A stretch of DNA of 64,000 nt from Duncaniella muricolitica (GCA_025808375.1 CP061009.1:3224001-3288000), one strand, 5' to 3'. Positions 31,385 through 41,110 are shown, numbered from the stretch's first letter. The notes: a model not told the origin generated them from the letters alone. Program-made: numbers and translations.

Positions 31385-32527
31385 ATGAGACTCAGTAACC
31401 GCATGAAGTATTTCTTCATGGCCCCAATTCTTGTTATCTCGATGGCATCGTGCCATTCGCATAACGAATCAGAGCATGCCGACGAACATGCCGACGAGCA
31501 TGCCCACAATCACGGAGCCGACGAGATTGTGCTTGAACCTCATGATGCACAACGCCTCGGTGTCGAAGTCGACACTGTGCGTCCCGGAGCTTTCACCGAG
31601 ACGCTCAAGGTATCGGGCGAAGTGCTTCCCTCCTCGACAGACCGCGGAGTAGTGTCGGCACCCACATCGGGTGTGATACGGCTCAATCCGGGCATCAACG
31701 CCGGCACGCAGGTAAGAGCCGGTCAGGCCATAGCCTCAATCACAGCCCGCAACATCAGCGGCGGCGATGCCGACAATGCCGCCAAGGTGGCCGTCGACAA
31801 TGCCAAGCGAGAACTTGACCGCGTGACCCCACTGCTGGCCGACGGTCTGATTACCAAAAAAGAATATAACGATGCTCTTGCCGCCTATGAGGCTGCCAAG
31901 GCCGCTTACAGTCCTGCCGCCGCGTCAGGCATAGCCACCGCTCCACGTCAGGGTGTCATCACTTCGGTCAACGTGAGCGACGGCGAGTATGTCGAGACCG
32001 GCCAGGCCATTGCTACCGTGGCCGCCAACAGTTCGCTCACGCTCCGTGCCCTCGTGCCTGTGGCCCAGGCTGAGTTTCTGCCCCGTGTAGGAGGAGCCGT
32101 GATGAGTTTTCACAGCGGACTGACCGTTGACATTGACGATTTCAAAGGCCGTCTGCTATCATCCGCGCCCGCCTCGGCCGGCGAGACTCCCGGGTATATA
32201 CCTGTCTACTTCAGCTTTAACGGCACCGCCCCCGTAATCCCCGGCAGCGCGACCGAAGTCTATCTCAAAGGCTCGGGCCGCAGCGAGGTCATCTCGCTCC
32301 CTGTCGACGCTATCGTGGAACAGATGGGCGAGACATTCGTATTTGTACGCAAGGGTGACCATGTGTATATGAAACGCCCTGTGAAACTCGGTAACTCCGA
32401 CGGCTCGCGCGTGGAAATAATCAGCGGTATAAATCCGGGAGAGACTGCCGTGGTCAAGGGCGCGACATTCGTGCGTCTGGCCGAGCAGGCTACCGTAGCA
32501 CCCGAGGGTCATTCTCACAACCACTGA
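31385..32527 (+). CDS. Heavy-metal RND efflux adaptor lipoprotein (CusB/CzcB-like)
   Basis: 380 residues from ATG 31385. The signal MKYFFMAPILVISMASC carries a lipobox (SMASC), so it is lipid-anchored in the periplasm. Right after it is a His/Glu/Asp-rich segment with HADEHADEHAHNHGAD, and the C-terminus ends HSHNH; both probably bind metal ions. The membrane-fusion core has the lipoyl-like halves (SGVIRLNPGINAGTQVRAGQAI and ITSVNVSDGEYVETGQAIATV) around a helical hairpin (about 130-170) and a beta-barrel domain. It links the RND pump to the TolC-type channel. It is first in an operon with the pump gene 71 bases after. Which metal is exported is not fixed by sequence. Confidence 0.92.
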   Translation: MRLSNRMKYFFMAPILVISMASCHSHNESEHADEHADEHAHNHGADEIVLEPHDAQRLGVEVDTVRPGAFTETLKVSGEVLPSSTDRGVVSAPTSGVIRLNPGINAGTQVRAGQAIASITARNISGGDADNAAKVAVDNAKRELDRVTPLLADGLITKKEYNDALAAYEAAKAAYSPAAASGIATAPRQGVITSVNVSDGEYVETGQAIATVAANSSLTLRALVPVAQAEFLPRVGGAVMSFHSGLTVDIDDFKGRLLSSAPASAGETPGYIPVYFSFNGTAPVIPGSATEVYLKGSGRSEVISLPVDAIVEQMGETFVFVRKGDHVYMKRPVKLGNSDGSRVEIISGINPGETAVVKGATFVRLAEQATVAPEGHSHNH

Positions 32528-32598
32528 TTCACGATGACGCCACGTGACATATTATCTATAAAAACTGAAACACAGGCTGTTTAACCTTACATAATACA

Positions 32599-35500
32599 AT
32601 GCTAAACAGGATAATAAAATTTTCGCTCGACAACCGTCTTGCGATAATCGTGCTGTCAGGACTCATTCTCATCTACGGAATGATAGTGCTGATGCGCACC
32701 GAGGTCGACATATTTCCCGACCTCAATGCCCCGACCGTAGTGGTCATGACCGAGGCTCCGGGCATGGCTCCCGAAGAAATCGAGACCACTATCACCTATC
32801 CCGTCGAGACGGCTGTCAACGGAGCCTCGGGCGTGAGACGCGTGCGCTCATCGTCCACTCCGGGCTTTTCGGTGGTGTGGGTAGAGTTTGGCTGGGACAC
32901 TGACGTGTATCTGGCGCGTCAGATTGTGTCGGAAAAACTCACACAGCTCGAGGGCACGTTTCCTCCGGGAGCAGGCTCTCCGACACTCGGCCCGCAGTCA
33001 TCGATACTCGGCGAAATCATGATCATAGGCCTGACGGCCGACTCGGTAACCACTCAGATGGATCTGCGCACACTCGCCGACCGCGAGGTGGCCCCACGTC
33101 TGCTCTCGCTCCCCGGCGTGGCATCGGTGTCGGTGATAGGCGGTGACGCAAAGGAGTTTCAGATATTGCTCTGCCCGGCCAAGATGCAACGTTTCGGCGT
33201 GACACTCACCGACGTGCGCGACGCCGTGACCGGCATGAACAGCAACGCGGCCGGCGGTGTGCTCTATGACTATGGCAACGAGTATATCATCAAAGGCGAC
33301 ATCACCACCAACGATGTCACCGCTATAGCCAACACGGTAATAATCAGCGACCCGTCACGCATCGTAAGACTGTCGGACATAGCCGAGGTGGCTGCCCGTC
33401 CGCAGGAGCCCAGACTGGGTGCGGCATCGGTCAACGCCTCTCCGGCCGTACTCATCACCGTGACCAAGCAGCCCGGTGCCGGCACAATCGAGCTGACTGA
33501 AAAGATTGACGCCAAACTCGCCGACCTGCAACGTACATTTCCCGACGATGTGAAGGTCAACACCGACATATTCCGCCAGTCTGACTTCATAGCCCGCTCG
33601 ATAGGCAATCTGCAGGAGTCGCTCTTTGTCGGAGCCATCTTCGTAATCATAGTGCTGTTCTTCTTCCTGATGAATCTGCGCACCACTCTGATTTCGCTCA
33701 TAGCCCTGCCGCTGTCGATAATCGTCACCATCATAGCTCTCCACTTTATGGGGCTGACCATCAACACCATGAGCCTCGGCGGCATCGCCATCGCGATAGG
33801 TTCGCTGGTCGACGACGCCATCGTGGACGTGGAGAATGTCTACAAACGTCTGCGTCAAAACCTCAAGGCCGGCCGTCCCATAGTCCAGGTGGTCTACGAG
33901 GCGAGCAAAGAGGTGAGAATGCCCATCTTCAACTCATCGCTCATCATCATCGCCAGCTTCCTGCCTCTGTTTTTCCTCCAGGGCATCGAGGGACGCATGC
34001 TCATACCTCTGGGCATCTCGTTTGTGGTGTCGCTCATAGCCTCGACCATCGTGGCCCTCACTGTCACCCCGGTGATGTGTACCTATCTGCTCGGCGACAA
34101 ACGCATAGCCTCGCAGCTCGAGAAGGAGCCGTGGCTCTCGCGCAAGCTCAGCCAGTGGTATCACCGCGCTCTTGAGACCTCGATGTCGCATATCAAGCCA
34201 ATATTAATCGGCGTATCGCTCCTTTTCGTTGTGTGCATAGGCATTTTCTTCACACTCGGACGCAGCTTCCTCCCGCCGTTCAACGAGGGGTCGCTCACCA
34301 TCAATGTCAGCACTCTGCCCGGCATATCGCTCGACAACAGTGACCGTCTCGGACGTGAGGCCGAAAAGATTATCCTCTCCATGCCCGAAATCACTACCGT
34401 GGCCCGCAAGACCGGCCGCGCCGAGCTTGACGAACATTCGCTCGGTGTGAATGTGAGCGAAATCGAGGCACCCTATACCCTCGACCACGGCCGCTCGCGC
34501 AAGGAGATGGTGGCCGATCTGCGCCACAAGCTGTCGCATCTGCCCGGTGTCAACATCGAGATAGGCCAGCCCATATCACACCGCATCGATGCCATGCTCT
34601 CGGGCACCGAAGCCCAGATAGCCATCAAACTGTTTGGCGACGACCTCACCAAGCTCTTTGCCTTAGGCAATAAAATCAAGGCCGTGGCGGCCGAAGTGCC
34701 CGGAGTGGTCGACGCCAACATAGAGCAGCAGATGGAACGTCCGCAACTCGACATACGTCCACGCCGCGACATGCTTGCCTATTACGGAATACCCATGAGC
34801 CAGTTTGCCGACTTCATACGTGTGGCTCTTGCAGGCGAGACCGTCTCGCAGGTCTATGAGAAGGGACGTCCCTTTGACCTCGTGCTCAAGATGGAGTCGG
34901 ACGCACGCGGCAGCATCGATCAGGTGGCGTCGCTCATGATCGACTCGCCCAAGGGCAAGATACCCCTCAGCGCGGTGGCCGATGTGCGCTCGACAGCCGG
35001 CCCCAACTCCATCAACCGTGAGAACGTGAGCCGCCGCATAGTCATCTCGGCCAACGTCGAGGGTCGCGACCTGCGCGGTGTGGTCAACGACATCATGCGC
35101 GAAGTCGACGAGGAGATAGACCTGCCCGAAGGCTACTATGTGAACTATGGCGGACAGTTTGAGAGCGAGGCAAGCGCGTCGCGCACGCTGCTCATCGTGT
35201 CGCTCCTGGCTCTTGTGATAATCTTCCTGCTGCTCTACGGCCAGTATCACAACGCCGTGCAGTCAGGCATCATACTCCTCAACATGCCGCTCGCGCTCAT
35301 AGGCGGAATACTCATACTGCGCCTGACCTCGGGCGAGATGAACATCCCGGCCATCATAGGATTCATATCGCTCATGGGCATCGCCACACGTAACGGTATG
35401 CTGCTCATGTCGCGCTACGACACTCTGCGCCAGGAGGGTCAGGGACTGATGGAACGTGTGCTCCACGGCTCGGCCGACCGTCTCAACCCCATACTCATGA

Positions 35501-35688
35501 CCGCGCTCAGCTCGGCTCTGGCTCTCATACCTCTTGCCGTCAACAGCCACCAGCCCGGCAACGAGATACAGTCGCCTCTGGCCATCGTGATACTCGGCGG
35601 ACTGTTGTCGTCGACCCTGCTCAACATCTTTGTGGTGCCCATCATGTATTATCTCACCAACCGTAAAAAAGAATCCTCTAAAGCATGA
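32599..35688 (+). CDS. Heavy-metal RND efflux pump (CusA/CzcA family)
   Basis: 1029 residues, the standard size, with 12 transmembrane helices: one at the N-terminus, a group near 335-535 and a group near 860-1025. Two large periplasmic loops lie between. The HME-RND marks are RTEVDIFPDLNAPTVVV, VETAVNGASGVRRVRS and the TM4 motif AIGSLVDDAIVDVENVYK. The latter differs from the DFG-type zinc motif of CzcA and is nearer the CusA form, though not identical. It pumps metal ions out of the periplasm or cytosol using the proton gradient. The stop overlaps the start of the outer membrane channel gene (ATGA at 35685-35688). It could export Cu, Zn, Co or Ni; the His-rich adaptor supports a metal rather than a drug substrate. 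Confidence 0.93.
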   Translation: MLNRIIKFSLDNRLAIIVLSGLILIYGMIVLMRTEVDIFPDLNAPTVVVMTEAPGMAPEEIETTITYPVETAVNGASGVRRVRSSSTPGFSVVWVEFGWDTDVYLARQIVSEKLTQLEGTFPPGAGSPTLGPQSSILGEIMIIGLTADSVTTQMDLRTLADREVAPRLLSLPGVASVSVIGGDAKEFQILLCPAKMQRFGVTLTDVRDAVTGMNSNAAGGVLYDYGNEYIIKGDITTNDVTAIANTVIISDPSRIVRLSDIAEVAARPQEPRLGAASVNASPAVLITVTKQPGAGTIELTEKIDAKLADLQRTFPDDVKVNTDIFRQSDFIARSIGNLQESLFVGAIFVIIVLFFFLMNLRTTLISLIALPLSIIVTIIALHFMGLTINTMSLGGIAIAIGSLVDDAIVDVENVYKRLRQNLKAGRPIVQVVYEASKEVRMPIFNSSLIIIASFLPLFFLQGIEGRMLIPLGISFVVSLIASTIVALTVTPVMCTYLLGDKRIASQLEKEPWLSRKLSQWYHRALETSMSHIKPILIGVSLLFVVCIGIFFTLGRSFLPPFNEGSLTINVSTLPGISLDNSDRLGREAEKIILSMPEITTVARKTGRAELDEHSLGVNVSEIEAPYTLDHGRSRKEMVADLRHKLSHLPGVNIEIGQPISHRIDAMLSGTEAQIAIKLFGDDLTKLFALGNKIKAVAAEVPGVVDANIEQQMERPQLDIRPRRDMLAYYGIPMSQFADFIRVALAGETVSQVYEKGRPFDLVLKMESDARGSIDQVASLMIDSPKGKIPLSAVADVRSTAGPNSINRENVSRRIVISANVEGRDLRGVVNDIMREVDEEIDLPEGYYVNYGGQFESEASASRTLLIVSLLALVIIFLLLYGQYHNAVQSGIILLNMPLALIGGILILRLTSGEMNIPAIIGFISLMGIATRNGMLLMSRYDTLRQEGQGLMERVLHGSADRLNPILMTALSSALALIPLAVNSHQPGNEIQSPLAIVILGGLLSSTLLNIFVVPIMYYLTNRKKESSKA

Positions 35689-36863
35689 CACGCAGATTTA
35701 TCATAGCCCTCATGTCGATGCTCCCTCTTGCCGCCGGAGCCGACACTTTTGATGAAATAATGTCGGAGGTGATGTACAACAATCTCACCGTCCGCGCCGA
35801 GAACGCCCGCGCCGAAGCACAGGTGGAAGGCTTATATGGAGAAAATACTCTCGAAGCCCCGGAAGTGGAGTTCAGCCGCGTATGGAACACCGAGTCGGGC
35901 GGTGAAAACAAGTGGTCGCTCTCGGTGAGCCAGTCATTCGACTGGCCCGGAGTGTATGCCGCACGTCGCGAGGCCGCCCGCACCTCACGTAGCGCGATGC
36001 ACTTTCTCAGGGAGTCGGCACTCCTGGATCTGCGTCAGGAAACACGCAGCCTGCTTATAGATATAATCCACAATGCCCAGCTCATCGAGATGCAGTCGCA
36101 ACTGGCCGAACGCATGGACAGCATGGAAATGTTCTATAAAAAAGCGGCCGAGGCCGGGGCGGAAACCCGTCTTGATTACAACAAGACCGTGCTTGAACGC
36201 ATAGCCGCCCACCGCGAACTCAACACTCTCAAGGCCTCACGCGCCGCACTGCTCGCATCGCTCCAATCCCTCAACGGAGGCAAGGATGTGACGGATATGG
36301 CTCTCCGTCTCGGCGCGGTCTATCCGATTATGCCGGCTCCCGGCATCCTCTCGGCCGAAACCATCAGGGAGCGCGACCCGCAGATAGCGGCGGCTCAGGC
36401 ATTGCTTGATGCAGCCAAATCAATGGTAAAGGCTGAGAAACGCTCACGCATACCGGGATTCTCCATAGGCTACGAACATGAGGTGGAAGGCTCGGAGACT
36501 TTCAACGGCTTCTCCATAGGTATAACACTGCCTATGTGGGGACGCAAACATCAAATCAAGGCGTCAGGACTCGAGGCTGAAGCGGCCCTCATGGATGCGG
36601 AGATGGCTCTTGCGCGCCGTGTGGCCGAAATGGATGCTGACCGCCGACAGCTCGACGCTCTTCGCGCTACGATAGACGAGTATGAGCCGGTGATCAATGA
36701 CAAGGCCAACTATGAACTGCTCCAAAAGGCCCTCAAGGCCGGTCAGATTAATTTCCTGACATTTATCCAGGAGTCAAACTATTTCATAGCAGCCCGCCGC
36801 GACTATATCGACACTCTCTATGAGTATAATCTCACGCTCTCACGCCTCAACCGATATAACTGA
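35685..36863 (+). CDS. TolC-family outer membrane efflux channel (CzcC-like)
   Basis: 392 residues with a signal peptide ending LAAGAD and two repeats of the outer membrane efflux protein fold, with long helices (for example AQLIEMQSQLAERMDSMEM and GLEAEAALMDAEMALARRVA) that form the periplasmic tunnel. The segment FEVEGSETFNGFSIGITLPMW is not present word for word, but the closely similar HEVEGSETFNGFSIGITLP is the second-barrel marker. It completes a three-part heavy-metal exporter with the two genes upstream and overlaps the pump gene by four bases. It is ended by a 24-bp hairpin (36877-36930). No lipobox is present, unlike some members of the family. Confidence 0.9.
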   Translation: MTRRFIIALMSMLPLAAGADTFDEIMSEVMYNNLTVRAENARAEAQVEGLYGENTLEAPEVEFSRVWNTESGGENKWSLSVSQSFDWPGVYAARREAARTSRSAMHFLRESALLDLRQETRSLLIDIIHNAQLIEMQSQLAERMDSMEMFYKKAAEAGAETRLDYNKTVLERIAAHRELNTLKASRAALLASLQSLNGGKDVTDMALRLGAVYPIMPAPGILSAETIRERDPQIAAAQALLDAAKSMVKAEKRSRIPGFSIGYEHEVEGSETFNGFSIGITLPMWGRKHQIKASGLEAEAALMDAEMALARRVAEMDADRRQLDALRATIDEYEPVINDKANYELLQKALKAGQINFLTFIQESNYFIAARRDYIDTLYEYNLTLSRLNRYN

Positions 36864-36876
36864 TCGGTAAAAACGT

Positions 36877-36930
36877 AATATAATGGCGGCGGCATCAGAA
36901 GTCATATTCTGATGCCGCCGCTATTATATT
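36877..36930. terminator. Bidirectional terminator between efflux operon and lrgB
   Basis: 24-bp arms (36877-36900 / 36907-36930) with one mismatch and a six-base loop. The GC-rich core is flanked by AATATAAT/ATTATATT, so it can work for both convergent transcripts. Confidence 0.8.
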
Positions 36931-36941
36931 ACGGACGTTTA

Positions 36942-37631
36942 TTACAACAATAGTGTCAGGAGCGGGCCGGCGAGGACGGAAGTGAGCACGCCGTTGATGA
37001 TTAGTCCGACTGTCGCATAGGCTCCATAACGTTCGGAAAGCTGGTTGACACGGCTCGTGCCGATGACATGGGCGGCAGTGCCCATGCTTATGCCCTGGGC
37101 CACCGGACTCGATATATTACCGAGACTCAACACTTTAAGCCCGACAACGGCTCCAAGCAAACCGACAAGCACCACTATCGATGCCGTGAGTGAAGGTATG
37201 CCGCCAAGATGACCGGTAATCTCGATGGCTATGGCATTGGTCACCGATTTGGGCGCGAGCGATATTATGACCTCGCGCGAGGCTCCCATCCATTTGGCTA
37301 TCAACACTACCGAAATTATGCCCACCACACAGCCCGCAAGCTCACACATGAGTATCGGGATGAACTGCTTGCGTATGACCTTCAACTGGGTATAGAGCGG
37401 CAGGCCGAGAGCCACGATGGCCGGTTTGAGCCAGAACTCTATCATATGGCCCGGACGCGAGTATGTCTCATAGCTGATGCCTGTAAGTTGCAGAAAACCG
37501 ATAAGCACGGCCACTGTCACAAGTACGGGATGAAATGCCGACACCCCAGTGATGTCGCGCAGACGCATGGCCCCGAAATATACACCAAAGGTGAGGGCCA
37601 CCAGAAATATGTCACTTTCTATGAAATCCAT
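36942..37631 (-). CDS. LrgB family membrane protein
   Basis: 229 residues from ATG 37631; an in-frame ATG at 37652 would add seven. About eight hydrophobic helices carry the LrgB/CidB block: FWLKPAIVALGLPLYTQL, then SLAPKSVTNAIAIEITGHLGG and GTAAHVIGTSRVNQLSERYGA. LrgB acts with the holin-like LrgA in the inner membrane. The pair is linked in other bacteria to control of murein hydrolases, and in plants and some bacteria to transport of small organic acids such as pyruvate or glycolate. The LrgA gene is directly upstream and overlaps this start. The export role in this organism is not known. Confidence 0.9.
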   Translation of the reverse strand: MDFIESDIFLVALTFGVYFGAMRLRDITGVSAFHPVLVTVAVLIGFLQLTGISYETYSRPGHMIEFWLKPAIVALGLPLYTQLKVIRKQFIPILMCELAGCVVGIISVVLIAKWMGASREVIISLAPKSVTNAIAIEITGHLGGIPSLTASIVVLVGLLGAVVGLKVLSLGNISSPVAQGISMGTAAHVIGTSRVNQLSERYGAYATVGLIINGVLTSVLAGPLLTLLL

Positions 37632-37959
37632 GGCGGAATAATTGATGTACACGACCTGTCACAAGCAGCACGAGCGCGGTGCTCACCACCGTTGCCACGG
37701 TGATGGCAAGCCACGAGTCGGCTATCACATCGAAATAGAGCATGAGAGCCACGCCGGGCGGCACGAAGAAAAAGCCCATGTTGGAGACCAGAAAACGGCA
37801 CATCGGGGCTACATCCTCAACTTTCAGCAACTTCTTCTCAAGCAGAAACGTCATGAGAAGCATGCCCAGTATGCTCCCGGGGATAGATATACCCGTGAGC
37901 CATACGATAATCTCACCTACGGCCAGACAGCCGAAAATGATGAAACATTGCTTTACCAT
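37612..37959 (-). CDS. LrgA/CidA family holin-like membrane protein
   Basis: 115 residues with four membrane helices. The family pattern is seen in LTGISIPGSILGMLLMTFLL (near 20-40), LKVEDVAPMCRFLVSNMGFFFVPPGVALM, and VVSTALVLLVTG at the end. It works with LrgB encoded immediately downstream, with about 20 bases of overlap. Upstream, its first 47 bases overlap the 3' end of the DMT transporter gene in another frame, which is a long overlap; no later Met would keep the first helix, so the start at 37959 is probably right. A holin-like or transport-subunit role is inferred from the family only. Confidence 0.88.
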   Translation of the reverse strand: MVKQCFIIFGCLAVGEIIVWLTGISIPGSILGMLLMTFLLEKKLLKVEDVAPMCRFLVSNMGFFFVPPGVALMLYFDVIADSWLAITVATVVSTALVLLVTGRVHQLFRHGFHRK

Positions 37960-38842
37960 TTTTTATCAGTTTACGCGGATGGGACACCAGCACAAACACG
38001 GCCGCGAGGATGAGCACTATGCCCAGCACAGCCTTGAAAGTGAGTATCTCTCCAAATATAAGTACACCTACAAGCACTCCGGTCACAGGCTCCAGTGCGC
38101 CGAGTATCGACACCGGCACCGATCCGATGAGCTGCACGGCCACAGCCACGGTGAGTATCGACACAATGGTGGGAAACACCGACAGGCCTGTGGCACACAC
38201 AAGCCCCATAGGGGTCATCGGTATGGGCTGAAGCTCCGTGAGCCATCCCACCTTGACCACCATGACAGTGATGCCGAAAAGCAGCGAATAGAATGTCAGT
38301 GTGGGGCCCGAGAGTTGTTGCAACGACGTCTTGTTGATAAATATCATATAGAGTGCATAGCTCAGGGCCGACAGTATGACAAGCGTGACGCCTCGGGTCG
38401 AGACGTTGGCTCCGGGCCCGGGATTGGCCAGCAACACGACTCCACCGAGCGAGATGAGTATCGCCAGAGCGGTAGACAGAGAGATTTTCTGCCGATAGAA
38501 TATCCATAGTATCAAGGCTATGAGCACAGGCTCGACAAAGAGCATTGTCGACGCGATGCCCACATCCATATATTTGTAGGCCTCAAAGAGTCCTACCGAC
38601 GAGAGCGCGAACAGGACACCCTGCAAAAACATGAGCGGTATCTGTCGCGGCGCGAGCCGGAAGCTGTAGCCGCGCTGCCACATCACCAGTCCGAGCAGCA
38701 GGGTGGCAACCACGTAACGGTAAAACAACACCGAGCCGACACTCAGGCCGAGCTCATAGAGGGGCACGGCAAAAAGCGGATTAGTGCCATAGCTCACTGC
38801 AGCCACGGCTCCGAGGATATAACCTTTGGTGGTAGGTCTCAT
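37913..38842 (-). CDS. EamA/DMT-superfamily transporter
   Basis: 309 residues with ten hydrophobic helices in two EamA repeats. The first is about 8-140 (YILGAVAAVSYGTNPLFAVPLYE and VGLFEAYKYMDVGIASTMLFVEPV), the second about 150-285 (LSALSYALYMIFINKTSLQQL, IGSVPVSILGALEPVTGVLVGVL). Such carriers export or import amino acids, metabolites or nucleotide-sugar-like compounds; the substrate cannot be told. Its start overlaps the end of metX by four bases (ATGA), so it is coupled to homoserine O-acetyltransferase. This makes an amino-acid or methionine-pathway export role worth considering, though it is only positional evidence. Its 3' end overlaps LrgA by 47 bases. Confidence 0.88.
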   Translation of the reverse strand: MRPTTKGYILGAVAAVSYGTNPLFAVPLYELGLSVGSVLFYRYVVATLLLGLVMWQRGYSFRLAPRQIPLMFLQGVLFALSSVGLFEAYKYMDVGIASTMLFVEPVLIALILWIFYRQKISLSTALAILISLGGVVLLANPGPGANVSTRGVTLVILSALSYALYMIFINKTSLQQLSGPTLTFYSLLFGITVMVVKVGWLTELQPIPMTPMGLVCATGLSVFPTIVSILTVAVAVQLIGSVPVSILGALEPVTGVLVGVLIFGEILTFKAVLGIVLILAAVFVLVSHPRKLIKNGKAMFHHFRLSGRR

Positions 38843-39849
38843 TTCTGCATAAACGGTTTCATTAGTGCATTGAGCTGATAGTTTTCCACAAGAAATCCGT
38901 CGTGGCCGAAGGGCGAATGTATCTCGGCATAACGGGCGCGTGGTATGCGTGCGGCCAGAGCTATCATGTCGGCCGGCGGGAAAACTATATCGGTGGTCAG
39001 ACCTACCACAAGCGTCTTGGCCTTGATGGTCGAGAGGGCTGCATACATGCCTCCGCGGCCGCGGCCCACATCGTGGGTGTCAAACGAGTCAAGAATTGCG
39101 TGATAGGAATAAGCGTCAAAGCGGCGCACGAGCTTCTCGCCCTGATAACGCTGATAGGACACGGCGCGGCGCGGCGCGGGATACTCCTCCGTGTCGCGCT
39201 GGGTGAGGTTATAGCCCGAAGGACCGCGATAGCTGAGCAGACCGATAGCCCGCGCGGCGGCCAGACCGGCGGCTCCTGCGTCGGGACGCGGCTCGCCATA
39301 GGTGGCATCGGCCTCGATGCACATGCGCTGGCTCTCATTGATGGCTATTGTCCAGGGAGTGGCCACGCCGTCGGTGGCCATGAGGGCGAGACGGTCAAAA
39401 CGCTCCGGCTCCATCACGGCCCACTCCACGGCCTGAAAACCGCCTACCGAGCAGCCTACGAGTGTGTGGATGTGTCCGATGCCGAGGGCGTCGGCCAGTA
39501 TGCGGTGGGCATTGACCACATCGCGTATGGTGTATTTGGGAAAATCGCCGTAATAGGGTCGGCCCGTGGCGGGATTTTCATGCAGCGGGCAGGTGGTGCC
39601 ATAGGGCGAACCGATGAAGTTGGCACATATTATAAAATAACGTGTAGGGTCGAGAAACATTCCCTCCTCCACCGTGTGGGGCCACCAGTCCTGCACGTCG
39701 CTGTTGGCAGTCAGGGCATGACACACCCACACGACGTTGTCGCGCTGCTCGTTGAGCGTGCCATAGGTATTGTAAGCGATGCGCAGACGCTCGAGCGTGC
39801 CGCCAAATTCGAGTGCGAAAGGAGAGTTGTGGTCGTAATATTGTGTCAT
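38839..39849 (-). CDS. metX: Homoserine O-acyltransferase (MetX)
   Basis: 336 residues of the alpha/beta hydrolase fold. It activates homoserine with acetyl-CoA (or succinyl-CoA in some MetX proteins) for methionine synthesis. The oxyanion and nucleophile marks are VVWVCHALTAN, GSPYGTTCPLHENPATGRPY and the serine elbow LVGCSVGGFQAVEW (near residue 140; more often GGSMGG). The catalytic His is in SPFGHDGFLVENYQL near the C-terminus and the Asp in GLTTDIVFPP. The acyl donor cannot be decided with certainty. It competes with the thr operon kinase at 25.8 kb for homoserine. The downstream DMT transporter overlaps it by four bases. Confidence 0.93.
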   Translation of the reverse strand: MTQYYDHNSPFALEFGGTLERLRIAYNTYGTLNEQRDNVVWVCHALTANSDVQDWWPHTVEEGMFLDPTRYFIICANFIGSPYGTTCPLHENPATGRPYYGDFPKYTIRDVVNAHRILADALGIGHIHTLVGCSVGGFQAVEWAVMEPERFDRLALMATDGVATPWTIAINESQRMCIEADATYGEPRPDAGAAGLAAARAIGLLSYRGPSGYNLTQRDTEEYPAPRRAVSYQRYQGEKLVRRFDAYSYHAILDSFDTHDVGRGRGGMYAALSTIKAKTLVVGLTTDIVFPPADMIALAARIPRARYAEIHSPFGHDGFLVENYQLNALMKPFMQK

Positions 39850-39887
39850 TGCCCTTTGGTGTTATTTTCTGTTATAATTTTAGCCAA

Positions 39888-39895
39888 CAAAGGTA
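39888..39895 (-). promoter_or_regulatory. -7 box for metX
   Basis: On the minus strand TACCTTTG matches TAnnTTTG, 38 bases before the ATG at 39849. No clear TTTG stands 20 bases further upstream. Confidence 0.4.
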
Positions 39896-39961
39896 CGTAA
39901 TTTAGCCGACACGAATGACCGTCAGCTATTCTAATTTTCCGACAAAGACAGATGTTTTTTT

Positions 39962-41110
39962 CTACTTTTCGCTCTTTTTCAGTAATTTCAGCATGGGTGC
40001 GGAGTAGGCCTTGTCCCAGGTATATTGCAGGTGGAAGCGCGAGGCGGTGTCGGAGATGCGTGTATAGAGCGCGCGGTCGTCCATAAGGCTCTCGATGCGG
40101 CCGGCTATGGCCTCGGGCGACTTGGGATTGACAAACAGTGAGTCGACCCCGTCGTGGAGTATCTCGGTAGCCCCGACACTCTCGCTCACTATCACGGGCA
40201 GTCCGCAGCTCATGGCCTCAAACACGGCCAGGCCCCAGCTCTGATCGACGTTGACAAACAAAAACATGTCGGCCCGCTCGTGCAGTTCCCTGAATCGCTT
40301 CTCATCGACCATGCCGCATATCTCTATACGGTCACCGAGACCACGGGAGGCTATCATCTCCTCAATCTTCCTGACATAACCGGGGGCAAGGGAGGTGGAG
40401 CCTATGATGTCGAGATGAACGTCATAGCCGCGGGACACAAGCAGACTCACCGTCTCGACCTGAGCCTCATAGTTGCGGTAGGGAAACCACACACCGCTCG
40501 AGAGCAGGTTGACCCGACGGCTGTCAAACCGGCCGAAAGTCTCGTTGATGTCGCGTGTTATGCCCACGGGCTCGACTCCGCAATAGAGCACCTTGGCGTC
40601 ACGTCCCATGCAACGCTTCACACGCTCGGCATTTTTGGTGACATTGACGGTAATCTCGTCGACATATTTCAGGCCGTTAAGTATGATCCGCTTCAAGGCT
40701 CTGTTGCGTAGCGACTGACGGCTTGAAGCGGAAACTCCCGTCTGAAATACGTAATACAGGTCGTTGATCTGCCACACGACACGTTTGCCCTTGAAGGCCG
40801 GCAGCAGAGTCTCAAATCCACAGTCGTGGATGTTGATCACATCGGCATCGCTCACCATCTCGGCCAGGCGACGTCGTGCCCGAAGGGTGCGTGCCACACG
40901 CGCCACCACCGAGCGGCTGCCGCGCTCTTCCTCCAGGACCCGTATGCGGTCGGCATATCTGCGAAACTCGGGATAGGTCTTGTCAAAGTCGAGATGACGG
41001 GTCACGATGAAAAACGGCTCGCCCTGCGCTTCGGTATATTCAAGAAGTTTCAGAAACTGCTTGTGTGTGCCGCCACGGACATTGAGGTCATATATAAGAT
41101 AAGCAATCAT
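39962..41110 (-). CDS. Glycosyltransferase family 4
   Basis: 382 residues from ATG 41110 (MIAYLIYDLNVRGGTHKQ), preferred over the in-frame ATG at 41155 because the GT-B fold begins with this strand and glycine-rich turn. The N-terminal Rossmann half contains DADVINIHDCGFETLL. The C-terminal donor-binding half has VNLLSSGVWFPYRN, VHLDIIGSTSLAPGY, and SWGLAVFEAMSCGLPVIVSE, the EX7E-type signature of retaining GT4 enzymes. It adds a sugar from a nucleotide donor during glycan assembly; the sugar and acceptor are unknown. It lies directly downstream of the GT2 gene and probably shares its transcript; both may serve the same surface polysaccharide. Confidence 0.9.
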   Translation of the reverse strand: MIAYLIYDLNVRGGTHKQFLKLLEYTEAQGEPFFIVTRHLDFDKTYPEFRRYADRIRVLEEERGSRSVVARVARTLRARRRLAEMVSDADVINIHDCGFETLLPAFKGKRVVWQINDLYYVFQTGVSASSRQSLRNRALKRIILNGLKYVDEITVNVTKNAERVKRCMGRDAKVLYCGVEPVGITRDINETFGRFDSRRVNLLSSGVWFPYRNYEAQVETVSLLVSRGYDVHLDIIGSTSLAPGYVRKIEEMIASRGLGDRIEICGMVDEKRFRELHERADMFLFVNVDQSWGLAVFEAMSCGLPVIVSESVGATEILHDGVDSLFVNPKSPEAIAGRIESLMDDRALYTRISDTASRFHLQYTWDKAYSAPMLKLLKKSEK

